64,000 nt of DNA from NCBI GenBank assembly GCA_937981955.1, contig CALJNA010000029.1:26045-90044 (forward strand), read 5' to 3'. A model generated the notes under the pieces. That model did not search any database and was not told where the DNA came from. It saw nothing but the letters and a program-made list of their open reading frames with translations. Made by a program: the position numbers and the translations under genes. The stretch is from an uncultured Granulosicoccaceae bacterium. Lineage in GTDB: Bacteria; Pseudomonadota; Gammaproteobacteria; Granulosicoccales; Granulosicoccaceae. Below are positions 53,756-63,434 of the stretch, piece after piece (within the stretch, counting starts at the first letter, position 1; the number at the start of each line of letters is the position of its first letter).

Positions 53756-55204
53756 TTAAAGCGATGCCCGATGAATGGCAGATAGCTTAACCAGTAGCTG
53801 GTCGATATAGTCAACAAACAAACCTTCGTTTTCCCCCAGTCCGGAAATTTGCACCACGTGCAAACCACTAACACCAATAAGTGTGTAGTAGGTCAAGCCA
53901 TTCTCGCTGGCTTCTTTGGTCATATACAAGAGCGCGGGTTCCAGTGAACCTGCGTTATTGGCCACTTTCACCAGATCGTCTGCTCGTTGTAAATGAGCAC
54001 CTTTTAGTCTTGTGTTTTCGTGCAGGGTTTTTCCGAACAGCTTCGCTGTTGCAACAGATTCTGTTTTGAGCACAGTTAATTCGATTGGTGCAAAGCTTGG
54101 CTCAGACTGGTTATACAGTTGCATTGCAACCATTGAGGTTATCAATCGTGTGAATCCGTCAACCGCCGCGTTACGTCTGGTGGGGTCGGTTCGCAGGTTT
54201 ACGCCTTTCAATGGAGAGGTTTGCACGCTGGTCCAGGGCGAATCCAACCATGGGTGATTCAGACTTTTACTGGCGGAGAGCAGTTGTTGATTGCGCTGTT
54301 CGCGTTCAGTGTTTGGGTAACTGGCCGGGTCCAGGATTTGAATCGGATCCTGCGGTGGGTTGCTGAGTAAGTCATTAATCAGCTTCGCACCGTTTGGACG
54401 TTGAGCCAGATTAGTGATGAATCGCTCGCCTTCAACGTAAGAATATTCCAGCACGTTTCGACTGATTGCTTGTACAGGCTGGGTCAACTTGTTTGGCGGG
54501 TTTCGGCGACCAAACATGAACTCGTCAAGTGCTTCAAGGCCGGAAAGACAATTTGCTTTGCCACAGATGTTGCGCGTGACCCATTGTGCATGCCCTTCAA
54601 ATGCAGCAGATTGCGCGAACGATGCGCGAAAATTTAAATCACGGTTTTCGTGAATACGGTATCGCTTGTCATCGGCTGCATGCACAAGCTCGTGTATTAG
54701 CAGTGCCAGTATGGCTGATTCCTGTACTTCGCCTTCGTTAGGTAACGAGCGCTGGTAGCTTTGCATCAGTGGCTGGCTCACCATGACTTCACCTGTACGA
54801 GTTGCATAGAGTGCTGCATACGTACCTTTTTGGCCACTCATGACTGAGTCCAAAAACTTATTGGCAAAGTTGCGGTTATTGAACTGGCTGTTTACTAGTC
54901 TTTTTGTCTCGTGACTAACTTCGGCTGTAATGGATCGGTCGTTCGCAATGTTCAGCTTCACATCAGATAAGTCGACACCGGTTTCCCGTTCAACCAATGA
55001 TCTTGCCTGAGAGAAAAGTGGTTGCATGCGTTCACGCCAGTTCGCCCAATCTGCATTGTTCGACTGTTCGTACTTTTTAATAACGAGAGGTTGGCTTTGT
55101 GCCGGAGCCAGTAAATTCTGTGGTTTGGAGCGTGGTTCTGTACTGGTCTGACAGCCGGCCAGAACGATCAGAGCAAGCACTGCACTCAGGCCTCGAGTAT
55201 CCAT
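53756..55204 (-). CDS. Lipoprotein with an HExxH zinc-peptidase-like motif
   Basis: I chose ATG 55204 because it gives a short lipoprotein signal (GLSAVLALIVLAGCQ); the ORF extends to 55279. The mature protein of about 460 residues has LLIHELVHAADDK, then a Glu 30 residues later in AAFEGHAQWVTRN, a plausible third zinc ligand. The remainder is not assignable to a family I recognise. The HELVH motif suggests a gluzincin-type peptidase of the periplasm or outer membrane. Confidence 0.65.
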   Translation of the reverse strand: MDTRGLSAVLALIVLAGCQTSTEPRSKPQNLLAPAQSQPLVIKKYEQSNNADWANWRERMQPLFSQARSLVERETGVDLSDVKLNIANDRSITAEVSHETKRLVNSQFNNRNFANKFLDSVMSGQKGTYAALYATRTGEVMVSQPLMQSYQRSLPNEGEVQESAILALLIHELVHAADDKRYRIHENRDLNFRASFAQSAAFEGHAQWVTRNICGKANCLSGLEALDEFMFGRRNPPNKLTQPVQAISRNVLEYSYVEGERFITNLAQRPNGAKLINDLLSNPPQDPIQILDPASYPNTEREQRNQQLLSASKSLNHPWLDSPWTSVQTSPLKGVNLRTDPTRRNAAVDGFTRLITSMVAMQLYNQSEPSFAPIELTVLKTESVATAKLFGKTLHENTRLKGAHLQRADDLVKVANNAGSLEPALLYMTKEASENGLTYYTLIGVSGLHVVQISGLGENEGLFVDYIDQLLVKLSAIHRASL

Positions 55205-55355
55205 AGTAAAGCGAGTTAATGCTCTACTTTGGTTTGATGAAATAGCAGTGGTGTCTGACATGGCTCGGCCGCGTGGCAATAATGTATGCCTGGCAGTCTA
55301 CCGAGCTTGAGAATCAACGGGGGTAGCGCGTAATCAAAATGACGTCCAGTCGGAC

Positions 55356-55384
55356 AAAAAAAAGGCGGCTTCGTGAGCCGCCTC
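55356..55384 (-). terminator. Rho-independent terminator of the GH16 gene
   Basis: On the minus strand, AGGCGGCT-CACGA-AGCCGCCT forms an 8-bp stem with a 5-base loop and is followed directly by a run of eight T residues. It lies about 37 bases past the GH16 stop. Confidence 0.9.
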
Positions 55385-55420
55385 GTGATTCAGGAAAATG
55401 TGATGAACTTCGCGCTTGGG

Positions 55421-56923
55421 CTAATTCTTCTGATAGGCCCTGATGTAGTCGATTTGGTAGCGCGCGGGGAACGATGTGTTTCCATCCGGGTCGCCGGGCC
55501 ACCACCCACCGACGGCGAGGTTAACCAGTAAATACATGTCTTCCCATGAAACATTGCCATCATTGTGTACATTGCGCTCGACGCCATCTACGTACCAGGT
55601 TATTTTGCCTGGTTCCCATCTCATCCCATAGGTATGGAAGTTTTGTGAGAAATCCTCGCCAGGCACCTCGTACGACGGTGTAGATCGCAAGTTCCAGTTT
55701 TCGTAGTAGTGATAGGTGTTGTATATGGTGTTGGGCTTGTCACCAATGTACTCCATGACATCGATTTCCGGCCGACGATCGTTATCGTTCTGATGCAGCA
55801 ACCAGAAGGCGGACCATAAGCCGCGACCCTTTGGCAGCTTTGCGCGCATTTCGACGTAGCCATAACGCATCTTGAATTTGTTGTAAGTGGTCAGCGCACC
55901 AGACAGATAAGGCTGCCAATTTGCGCTTGATCTCAAATGGTCGGGTGTGCGAATGGCAGAAATGGTCATGTGGTTGCCATCGAATTCGAACGGCGAGTGG
56001 CCAAAGTCCGGATTGTTTATGCGATCTACGTAGTACTGTTTTTCACCGTTGATTATCCAGCCTGGTCCCCAGCGATACGATGAATTCCATTTGCTTGTAT
56101 CGAGCGAGTAACTATTGAACTCATCTGAAAAAACCAGATTGTAGCCATCAGGAACTGAACTGTTCGCTGAAATTGCATCGTCTTGTGGAACAGAACGTTG
56201 TTCGTTAACAGATTCAACACTTGTGGTGTTGCTGTTGTCGGTGGTGCTTGAGGAGCCGTTTGCGGTATTGACCGTCAGAATGTCGGATTTTTCGGAGAAC
56301 GTATCAGTCTGGTTGTAGGCAATGACCATGTAGTTGTAGTCTTCACCCCAGTTCATTGACTGGTCCCGGTACTCGGGAGATGCAACACTTGCCATGTAAC
56401 CGCCGTTGCGGAAGACGTTATAGCCTTTGATATCTCCGGCCGGTGCGCGCCACTTAATGATTGCTTCGTTTCCGTTCTGAATTTCGGCAAACAGTCCTTC
56501 CGGGCGATTCACTGCTGCGTTGTTGGCAGGTGCCGGCGCAGGCGGTGGTGGTGCCGCTTCATTTGAGCCGCCGGTTGCAACCGTTACTTCGCTAGAAATA
56601 GTGCTGAAATTTTTCGCCCTGTCGAAGCCGACAACGCCATACCGGTATTCGCTGTTCGCAGCGACGTCACGATCAACAAAGTTGGTGTCGAATGTGGTGG
56701 CGTAGTACGAACCGTTGCGATACACGTTGTAACCGTAAACCCCGACATCGTCCCAAGGCTTGTGCCAAGTAACTCGGACAGTCGTGTCCCCAATGGCGGT
56801 TACGGTAACGCCATTAATGACCGAAGGCGGCTGATTATCCGCATAAGCGGGAATGGTGTAGACAGTGAACAGACAGGTAAGCAGGCAAGCTTTTAGACAA
56901 CGGGCGTTATCAGTGAATCTCAT
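55421..56923 (-). CDS. Secreted GH16 glucanase with two FN3 domains
   Basis: ATG 56923 gives a signal peptide (LKACLLTCLFTVYTIPAYA). Two fibronectin type III domains follow: PPSVINGVTVTAIGDTTVRVTWHKPWDD to about residue 120, and RPEGLFAEIQNGNEAIIKWRAP to about 220. A Ser/Thr/Asn linker precedes a GH16 domain of about 240 residues with the catalytic motif EIDVMEYIG and WHTYGMRWEPG-type sequence (FHTYGMRWEPGKITWYVDG). GH16 enzymes cleave beta-1,3 or beta-1,3-1,4 glucans, such as laminarin. It has a good terminator of its own. Confidence 0.92.
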   Translation of the reverse strand: MRFTDNARCLKACLLTCLFTVYTIPAYADNQPPSVINGVTVTAIGDTTVRVTWHKPWDDVGVYGYNVYRNGSYYATTFDTNFVDRDVAANSEYRYGVVGFDRAKNFSTISSEVTVATGGSNEAAPPPPAPAPANNAAVNRPEGLFAEIQNGNEAIIKWRAPAGDIKGYNVFRNGGYMASVASPEYRDQSMNWGEDYNYMVIAYNQTDTFSEKSDILTVNTANGSSSTTDNSNTTSVESVNEQRSVPQDDAISANSSVPDGYNLVFSDEFNSYSLDTSKWNSSYRWGPGWIINGEKQYYVDRINNPDFGHSPFEFDGNHMTISAIRTPDHLRSSANWQPYLSGALTTYNKFKMRYGYVEMRAKLPKGRGLWSAFWLLHQNDNDRRPEIDVMEYIGDKPNTIYNTYHYYENWNLRSTPSYEVPGEDFSQNFHTYGMRWEPGKITWYVDGVERNVHNDGNVSWEDMYLLVNLAVGGWWPGDPDGNTSFPARYQIDYIRAYQKN

Positions 56924-57259
56924 TTTTATCTCAGTTTGTAACAGCTGGTTGTCTTGGCCAGCCCCGAACGACATTGAGCGGGGGGTGCTCAGTCTTGGCA
57001 CGAAAATTTACAGTGCGTCGACGGAAGCTAATCCTAGCCTGACAACCTGAATTGAACCTTAAATTTGTGGACAAATTCTCATTTTTTGGCGTTTGACAAG
57101 TACCCGTAACGATTAAGTCTTGAGAACAGTCATAAACGCCTGAAAGTCCTGATACTTATAGCCAGAATCGGACCCAATGGAAGAACACGAACGTTATTTT
57201 AGTTACCCTTTTGCAAGTCGCACGGATTACTTTTCCGTGGTAGAAGGAACCGCGTCTTT
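56924..57259. other. Gap between GH16 and AcuI/YhdH genes
   Basis: A 336-base stretch. A TTGACA box (about 57095) occurs on the plus strand but has no good -10 partner and no plus-strand gene downstream. A 37-codon ORF at 57177-57290 overlaps the end of the reductase gene and looks like chance. Nothing else is supported. Confidence 0.4.
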
Positions 57260-58243
57260 TCATCCGACCTTGACGACAGTTCTGCCCTGAATTTGACCAC
57301 CAAGGATGACTGGCCCCAAAGCAGGCACTTCACTCAGCGACACTTCATTGATCATTGAGTCGAGTTTGTCCTTGGGCAGATCGGTATGAAGGCGCTGCCA
57401 GGCGCGTTGTCGCGTTTCGGCAGGGCACATAACCGAATCTATACCAAGCAAATTCACGCCGCGTAGCAAAAACGGGATGACCGTGGTTTCCAAAGCTGCC
57501 CCTCCAGCCAAACCGATTGCGGCAACAGACGAGCCGTATTTCATCTGGGTCAGTATGTTGGATAACATGGCCCCGCCGACCGAATCGACACAGCCCGCCC
57601 ATTTTTCCTTGTTCAATGGCTTGCCATTGGGTGTTTCAAGCTCACTGCGTGGGGTTATGGTGGTGACCCCGAGGCTGCGTAAGTGGTCAGCGCTGGATTC
57701 CCTGCCAGTAACTGCTTCCACTTCATAGCCTGTTGCAGCAAGCAGCGCACAGGCGATCGATCCGACACCGCCAGCTGCGCCGGTTACCAGAACCGGGCCG
57801 TTGTTTTTATCCATACCGGCATCTTCAAGAGCCAGAACTCCCAGCATGGCAGCCATGCCGGCGGTACCAATCGCCATAGCCTGGCGTGTGGTCAAGCCGT
57901 CGGGCAGCGGGACAAGCCAATCGGACTTAACGCGCGCCTGCTCGGCATATCCACCCCAGTGAGATTCGCCGACACGCCAACCAGTCAACACCACCTTGTC
58001 ACCTGCCTTGAATTGATCGCTTTGACTTTCCAGCACCGTGCCAGCGAAATCGATACCTGGTACATGCGGGTAATTTCGCACCAGACCACCAAGCCCGCCA
58101 AGCACAAGTCCGTCTTTGTAGTTGATGGTTGAGTAGTCCACCGATACGGTGACATCGCCTTCAGGCAGTGAGGCCGGATCGAGATCGACAAGGCTTGCGC
58201 TCACCTTGCCTTGATCATTTTTATCGACTTGAATTGCTTTCAT
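57260..58243 (-). CDS. acuI: YhdH/AcuI-type NADPH oxidoreductase (acrylyl-CoA reductase family)
   Basis: The 327-residue MDR-type protein has YSTINYKDGLVLGGLGG, HVPGIDFAGTV, GYAEQARVKSDWLVPLPDGL and VTGAAGGVGSIACALL (NADPH binding). These are the YhdH/AcuI signatures, and zinc-binding residues are absent, as expected. AcuI reduces acryloyl-CoA to propionyl-CoA, used in DMSP and 3-hydroxypropionate metabolism, but no other DMSP gene is present here, so the pathway cannot be claimed. It is monocistronic. Confidence 0.87.
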   Translation of the reverse strand: MKAIQVDKNDQGKVSASLVDLDPASLPEGDVTVSVDYSTINYKDGLVLGGLGGLVRNYPHVPGIDFAGTVLESQSDQFKAGDKVVLTGWRVGESHWGGYAEQARVKSDWLVPLPDGLTTRQAMAIGTAGMAAMLGVLALEDAGMDKNNGPVLVTGAAGGVGSIACALLAATGYEVEAVTGRESSADHLRSLGVTTITPRSELETPNGKPLNKEKWAGCVDSVGGAMLSNILTQMKYGSSVAAIGLAGGAALETTVIPFLLRGVNLLGIDSVMCPAETRQRAWQRLHTDLPKDKLDSMINEVSLSEVPALGPVILGGQIQGRTVVKVG

Positions 58244-58322
58244 GGTTTGTTCCTGCAGGAATGGGGTGATTGGTGCACTGACTAATTATTATTCGGCTTG
58301 GTTAGTCATTGTTAGTCATCAA

Positions 58323-58694
58323 TCAGGAAATTAAGGCTAGTCGGACAAACGGAGCAACCATCGCGTACACCACAAAGAGACAAAATAGAAAAATGCCCAG
58401 TGTGACCAGCGGTCGACGCTTGATGCTGTCGACAAGGCCGGGAGCGCGACCTTCGCGTCGATCGGCTTCATAGTTTGTTCGCGCAGAAATCGCTCGTTGT
58501 TGCTGGTATTCGTTTATCAGTTCTTTTGCGCGTGGCAAATCGTCATCGTTCTCAGCCCAGATCCCGGGCATGGAAATGCCCCAGTTGCCTGCGCTGGTTT
58601 CATAGTTGGCGATGTGATGCTGTTTTAACAAAGCACGAATGTCTTCTGCCTCGTCTTCCGGCACATTGCGCAATCTGAACAGTAATGCGGCCAT
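58323..58694 (-). CDS. DUF6164-family membrane protein
   Basis: The 123-residue protein begins LLFRLRNVPEDEAEDIRALL, has the typical YETSAGNWGISMPGIWAENDDDLPRAKELI stretch, and ends with one transmembrane helix (LVTLGIFLFCLFVVYAMVAPF). This matches the DUF6164 family as I recall it. The fold of the soluble part looks DUF2007-like (putative signal-transducing); function is unknown. It sits between the reductase and glycosyltransferase genes on the same strand. Confidence 0.75.
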   Translation of the reverse strand: MAALLFRLRNVPEDEAEDIRALLKQHHIANYETSAGNWGISMPGIWAENDDDLPRAKELINEYQQQRAISARTNYEADRREGRAPGLVDSIKRRPLVTLGIFLFCLFVVYAMVAPFVRLALIS

Positions 58695-58750
58695 GAATGA
58701 ATGCCGGTTTGAGTATGCCTTTACGTGGGTGCATTATACCTTGATATAGC

Positions 58751-59578
58751 CTAAATTAGGTCGGAGTAGAGCTGCTCTAGTTCGAGCGCAAAAATCTCGT
58801 TGCCGCGTTTTTTCGCACCCGTTTGCAGAATCTCGAACTTCTTTTTGAAAACGGCTTCGGCGAGCTCGGTTTGTACCCTTGTCAGTTCGTTGCTGCGCAG
58901 CAGCTTCGCTAATGCCTGCAGCCGGAAGCGGTCCATACCCCAGTATTTTCTCGACAACTGGTCTTTATGCCCACCGGTTTTTTCCAACAGCGCCTGGTCT
59001 ACAAACAGCACCGGAAAGCGCGCGCATATGCGTAACCATAAATCATAGTCTTCACACGCAGGGAGTGATTCATCAAACAGGCCGACAGACTTAAACAGCG
59101 AGCGATGGATCATCACAGCCGAAGGTGAGATGGCGCACAACGGCAGACAGTATTCGAAAATGTCTCCACCGCGCTTCTGATGCTTGTTCATGGGATTCAC
59201 GCGCTTACCGTTACGAATCCAGTGTTCATCGCAGTGACATAATTTGATTTCCGGCCGTTCGTTTATCGCCTGCATTTGCACTGCGAGCTTTTTCGGAAAC
59301 CAGCGATCATCCGAATCGAGAAATCCTAACCACGAGTAGTTCGCTATCTGCACACCCTGATTGCGAGCATGTGAAACGCCGTGATTCGTTTGACTGATCA
59401 GTTTTACGGTTGGAAAGCGTTCGGCAATGTGCGCAGCGGTATCATCTTCTGAACCATCATCCACAACAATAATTTCGTTTGCCGGTAGTGTTTGGTTCAG
59501 GACAGATTCAATTGCCTCACAGACAGCGCTGCATCGATTGTAGGTTGGGATAATTACACTGATGCCGGTCTGCGTCAT
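58751..59578 (-). CDS. Family 2 glycosyltransferase
   Basis: The 275-residue protein has the GT2 (GT-A) layout: ISVIIPTYNRCSAVCEAIESVLNQT, EIIVVDDGSEDDT, NHGVSHARNQG, and the metal-binding FLDSDDRWFPKKL, then CEDYDLWLRICARF further on. There is no membrane segment. It probably transfers a sugar for a surface glycan. No other glycan genes are directly linked; the nearest is the exostosin-like gene 5.7 kb away. Confidence 0.9.
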   Translation of the reverse strand: MTQTGISVIIPTYNRCSAVCEAIESVLNQTLPANEIIVVDDGSEDDTAAHIAERFPTVKLISQTNHGVSHARNQGVQIANYSWLGFLDSDDRWFPKKLAVQMQAINERPEIKLCHCDEHWIRNGKRVNPMNKHQKRGGDIFEYCLPLCAISPSAVMIHRSLFKSVGLFDESLPACEDYDLWLRICARFPVLFVDQALLEKTGGHKDQLSRKYWGMDRFRLQALAKLLRSNELTRVQTELAEAVFKKKFEILQTGAKKRGNEIFALELEQLYSDLI

Positions 59579-59706
59579 GCTAGAAAATCGAGCAGGTGAT
59601 CGAGCGTGAATAAATGTGGATAAATCTGTGCATTGTTCTTGTCACTAGTGAATTTTCCATTGACTGCCCATACTATCGCTATTCAACACATGGTGAGGGA
59701 ATCGTT

Positions 59707-60390
59707 TTGGACTCTAAAGTCATTCTTGATAACTTATTGGAAAAATCTCAACAGGCAACAAAAGCCGGTATTGAGATGGCAGAAGAAAAGCTTGGTGTAC
59801 CCGAGTCGGGCGAACAACGCGATGCCATGCTTAATGGCATGGGCAAAGGTGCGCTTGCCGCAGGTGCTGTGGCACTGCTGCTCGGCACCAAAGGTGGTCG
59901 CCAGCTAACTGAAACTGCGTTAAAAGTGGGTGGGCTCGCTGCAGCTGGTGGTCTTGCCTATACGGCATACAACAGATGGCAGCAACAACAGGGTGGCCAG
60001 ATTCAACACACCGGCACGCCCATTGTTGAGCTCAACAATACCGAGGCTGATACTCGAAGCGAGGCGATAGTAAAAGCCATGATCAGCGCGGCAAAGTCCG
60101 ATGGTCATGTCGATATCGAAGAACAAAAACTGATTAGCGCGAAAATCGAAAGTCTGGGGTTGGAGCAGGAGATTACTTCATTCATGATGCGCGAACTGAA
60201 CAAGCCACTGGATGTTGCCGAAGTGGTGGCATCGGCCGATTCACCGGAAGCTGCTGCAGAAATCTATTTGGCGTCTGCGATGGTTGTCGATCTGGATTCG
60301 CCTGATGAAAGAAAGTATATGGACTCTCTGGCTGCGGGTCTGAAGCTTGATGCCGAGATTGTGAAAGAGCTTGAGTCAGGTGTGAGTTAA
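59707..60390 (+). CDS. DUF533/YebE-family protein
   Basis: TTG 59707 is preferred to 59614, because it is preceded by a GGTGAGGG ribosome binding site and removes a non-homologous N-terminus. The product of about 227 residues has a hydrophobic Gly-rich segment (GALAAGAVALLLGTKGGRQ and GGLAAAGGLAYTAYNRWQQ) and a C-terminal TerB-like helical domain (SEAIVKAMISAAKSDGHVDIEEQKLI). This is YebE, an inner-membrane protein of unknown function. Confidence 0.87.
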   Translation: MDSKVILDNLLEKSQQATKAGIEMAEEKLGVPESGEQRDAMLNGMGKGALAAGAVALLLGTKGGRQLTETALKVGGLAAAGGLAYTAYNRWQQQQGGQIQHTGTPIVELNNTEADTRSEAIVKAMISAAKSDGHVDIEEQKLISAKIESLGLEQEITSFMMRELNKPLDVAEVVASADSPEAAAEIYLASAMVVDLDSPDERKYMDSLAAGLKLDAEIVKELESGVS

Positions 60391-60425
60391 TTGCCTGAGT
60401 TGCTGGCAGGGTAAATCTGTGTTGG

Positions 60426-61436
60426 TTATCGCTGCACCTCATCTGCAACGATAGCCACACAATCACCTTGTTCGATTAACCCTCTGTGATGGTGTGACAT
60501 CAAAATTCCGTTTCTATCGGCTTTAATAACAACCGTGTCGGGTCCGGTGTTTCCATGTTGAATTATTTTTGCGAGCGGGCTGCCCATATACACATCGTCA
60601 CCGACTTCCTTGCACATCTCAAGTAAGCCGGCGTTGGGTGCAATGACGTAGTTTTTGTGTGAGCTTACTTCGAGCATGCGAGTTGCGCGAAGCACCAGTT
60701 CCTGATTCAGAACGCCAGCCTGTACCAACACATTCCGACAACCAATGTGCGCAATATCAATGCTATGCGCACTGACGCTGCCACCGCCACCCAGGCGCAC
60801 TGCAACAAAATCTTTTTCATCCATCTGCACCGCATTAGCCAGACTGCCACGGTGGCCGGGTAATAGTCTTGCGCTGTAGGGTGCGCCAAAGGCAATCATA
60901 TTTTGTTCGGCGCTTTTTTGAAGTTCGTGATTGCTTTCGTTGAAGTGCACAGCGGCAAGCGAGGTAAAACGTGCAGATGCGCCACCGGATTGAATTTCAA
61001 TGACCAGTGATGCTGGTTTGACCACAGTGTCGTAAATGAGTGCCGCCATCTGTTCGGTGATTGAACCATCTTGATCACCCGGGAAGGCTTCATCCAGATC
61101 TTTGCCATCAACGGGTGTGTATCGGGACTGGGCCGAGGTGGCCAGTGGATTCATGTTAGGCACGACGATAAGGCAACCACTGATATCCTCAACTTGAGTG
61201 GTCTCAATGAGCCGGTGCAGCGTTACCTGGCCATCAAATTCATCACCATGAGCACCTGCCATTAGCGTGATCGTGGGGCCGTCACCATTGCGCATAACGC
61301 AGACTGGAATTTGTACGGTTCCGAATGCCGAGCGTTCGCTGGCACACGGCAAGCTCAGGAATCCGTGTTGCTTGCCTTCCACATTAATATCGATTGTGCA
61401 GTCGGCAACGCGTGCCTGTTGACTGGAAATGCTCAT
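60426..61436 (-). CDS. Succinylglutamate desuccinylase/aspartoacylase-family protein with altered metal motif
   Basis: The 336-residue protein contains the first zinc motif GAHGDEFDGQ (His and Glu ligands) and NPLATSAQSRYTPVDGKDLDEAFPGD, as in DoeB-type deacylases. At the position of the usual third ligand the family has DxHxGG; here it reads EIQSGG, so both the Asp and the zinc His are changed (codon CAA for Gln). The C-terminal domain is the expected beta-barrel. Deacylation of an N-acyl amino acid is the family role; activity is doubtful here unless another residue supplies the ligand. Confidence 0.8.
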   Translation of the reverse strand: MSISSQQARVADCTIDINVEGKQHGFLSLPCASERSAFGTVQIPVCVMRNGDGPTITLMAGAHGDEFDGQVTLHRLIETTQVEDISGCLIVVPNMNPLATSAQSRYTPVDGKDLDEAFPGDQDGSITEQMAALIYDTVVKPASLVIEIQSGGASARFTSLAAVHFNESNHELQKSAEQNMIAFGAPYSARLLPGHRGSLANAVQMDEKDFVAVRLGGGGSVSAHSIDIAHIGCRNVLVQAGVLNQELVLRATRMLEVSSHKNYVIAPNAGLLEMCKEVGDDVYMGSPLAKIIQHGNTGPDTVVIKADRNGILMSHHHRGLIEQGDCVAIVADEVQR

Positions 61437-61563
61437 GATAGTGCACTATATGTCAGGTTTTGTGTCTATTCCTATCTACAACTGAACAGACCTTCGCTCC
61501 CTAGTAGAATGCAAAAGCCGTGCAACCGCTTCGGCGGTGTCGAGTTAACGATTTATAGAAACC

Positions 61564-63351
61564 ATGACAACAGAACAGACTCTGATCAGTGCGATTTTGT
61601 GTGGGGCCATGCTGATGTTCGGCTGGGGGCGTTGGCGGTACGATTTGGTCGCCATGTCCGCGTTGGTAGCATGCATACTGTTCAAGCTGGTTGAACCGGA
61701 TAAAGCGTTTTTGGGTTTTGGTCATCCGGCCGTCATTACCGTGGCAGCGGTTTTGATCATTAGCAGCGCGCTGAAAAATGCTGGCGTAGTTGATGAGATT
61801 GCCAGTCGCATTAGTCATCTGACAGAAACACCGATCATGCATATTGCAGCGCTGACGGCTGTTATTACACTCGCCTCAGCGTTCATGAATAACGTAGGTG
61901 CGCTTGCCTTGCTGCTACCCATTGCACTTTCCACCTGCGATGAGCGAAATCGATCTCCAGCACTTATCTTGATGCCGCTGGCCTTTGGTAGTTTGCTCGG
62001 CGGCATGATGACGTTGATCGGAACTCCACCGAACATTATTGTTGCCAGTATTCGAGCCGAGCACACAGGCGAAGCCTTCGGCATGTTTTCGTTTACACCG
62101 GTTGGGTTGCCGATTGCCATTATTGGCGGGCTGTTCATTACATTTATCGGCTGGCGATTGATACCCAAAGAACGTATGCAATCAAACAGTGCCAACAAAC
62201 TGTTCGAGGTAGGGCAATACTTAACCGAGGCGAAGGTTCCGAGCGATTCACCATTGGTGGGTAAAACGCTTGGCGAAACCGATGTTGGTGACACGGATGG
62301 TGAAGGTGTTGAGATTATCGGTGTTGCTGGTAAACGGCGTTTTGCTCGTGCAGTGCGAGCCAGTTATGTCATAGCCGAAGAAGATATTCTAATCGTTCGA
62401 GCAAATCCAGATGACTTACGTGAGTTTCTGGACAAACATTCGCTCGAACTACTTAGCTCGGCAACGCCTGCGTTTGTTCAACCTGATCCTCAGAACGAAA
62501 CCATGGTTGAAGGTGTAATTAATAATGAGTCGGAACTCATCGGCAAGGGCGTTGAATTCATCCGCCATGAAACCGGTCGTACGGTTGCGCTGGTGGGACT
62601 TGCGCGTAACGGGCGACCTGTTACGCAGCGATTACGTCAGCAGGTTTTCCGTGCAGGCGATGTGTTGTTATTGAAAGGAGACACCGACACGATCGATGAG
62701 CAGTTCCGAAAGCTTGGCATGTGGCCATTGGCTAATCGGCCCATCGACTTGAACCGCACAAAGCGGGTAGCCGTTGCCTCAGCGATATTTGCTGTGGCGA
62801 TACTGCTTGGTATTGTTGGTCTGGTTTCATTAACGACTGCATTTTTACTGGCCATCATGGCTTATGCGCTGTTCGGCATTTTGTCACCAAGGCAGATCTA
62901 CGATGACATAGATTGGCCAGTCATTGTTTTACTTGCTGCAATGATTCCTGTGGGCAATGCGTTAACAACCACAGGTACCACACAGTTGGTGGCTGATTCA
63001 TTAATAGAGTGGACTAGCGGTTTACCGATACCCATCGTTTTGACTTTGCTGCTGGTCGTGACCATGTTGTTGTCGGATGTCATCAATAATGCTGCCACTG
63101 CGCTGGTGATGGCACCGTTGGGAATCGCTATGGCAGGTGCGTTAAATGTTAACGCTGATCCGTTTTTAATGAGTGTGGCGGTTGGTGCGTCTTGCGCGTT
63201 CTTAACGCCAATCGGTCATCAGTGCAACACGCTGGTCATGGGACCAGGTGGGTATAAGTTCAGTGATTACTGGCGAATGGGCTTACCGCTCGAGATTATT
63301 ATTGTTGCGATCAGTGTGCCTTTGATTCTGTTTTTCTTTCCGTTGAATTGA
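61564..63351 (+). CDS. SLC13-family permease with two RCK_C domains
   Basis: The 595-residue protein has transmembrane helices at both ends and a soluble middle part. The N-terminal half has HPAVITVAAVLIISSAL and FMNNVGALALLLPIA, then TLIGTPPNIIVASIR, the canonical substrate-binding SNT-like motif. Two TrkA-C (RCK_C) domains lie between about 205 and 375 (GKTLGETD and GKGVEFIRHETG). The C-terminal half repeats ...NNAATALVMAPLGIA and FLTPIGHQCNTLVMGPGGY. Family members carry sulfate, dicarboxylates or similar anions with sodium. Confidence 0.92.
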   Translation: MTTEQTLISAILCGAMLMFGWGRWRYDLVAMSALVACILFKLVEPDKAFLGFGHPAVITVAAVLIISSALKNAGVVDEIASRISHLTETPIMHIAALTAVITLASAFMNNVGALALLLPIALSTCDERNRSPALILMPLAFGSLLGGMMTLIGTPPNIIVASIRAEHTGEAFGMFSFTPVGLPIAIIGGLFITFIGWRLIPKERMQSNSANKLFEVGQYLTEAKVPSDSPLVGKTLGETDVGDTDGEGVEIIGVAGKRRFARAVRASYVIAEEDILIVRANPDDLREFLDKHSLELLSSATPAFVQPDPQNETMVEGVINNESELIGKGVEFIRHETGRTVALVGLARNGRPVTQRLRQQVFRAGDVLLLKGDTDTIDEQFRKLGMWPLANRPIDLNRTKRVAVASAIFAVAILLGIVGLVSLTTAFLLAIMAYALFGILSPRQIYDDIDWPVIVLLAAMIPVGNALTTTGTTQLVADSLIEWTSGLPIPIVLTLLLVVTMLLSDVINNAATALVMAPLGIAMAGALNVNADPFLMSVAVGASCAFLTPIGHQCNTLVMGPGGYKFSDYWRMGLPLEIIIVAISVPLILFFFPLN

Positions 63352-63363
63352 TAGCGGAAGCTC

Positions 63364-63390
63364 GGCTGTGGACCGGTCAGGCCCACAGCC
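63364..63390. terminator. Possible hairpin between the SLC13 permease and KPR-like genes
   Basis: GGCTGTGG and CCACAGCC form an 8-bp stem with an 11-base loop between the convergent genes. No T-tract follows on either strand, so it is a weak terminator candidate. Confidence 0.35.
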
Positions 63391-63434
63391 CAAAACGAAA
63401 CTAGGGCAATATGTTTAATAAAGTTTCGCAACAA

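Noticed and set aside
57177-57290. 37-codon ORF (MEEHERYFSYPFAS...)
   Set aside because: It overlaps the end of the convergent reductase gene, has no ribosome binding site and no recognisable features.
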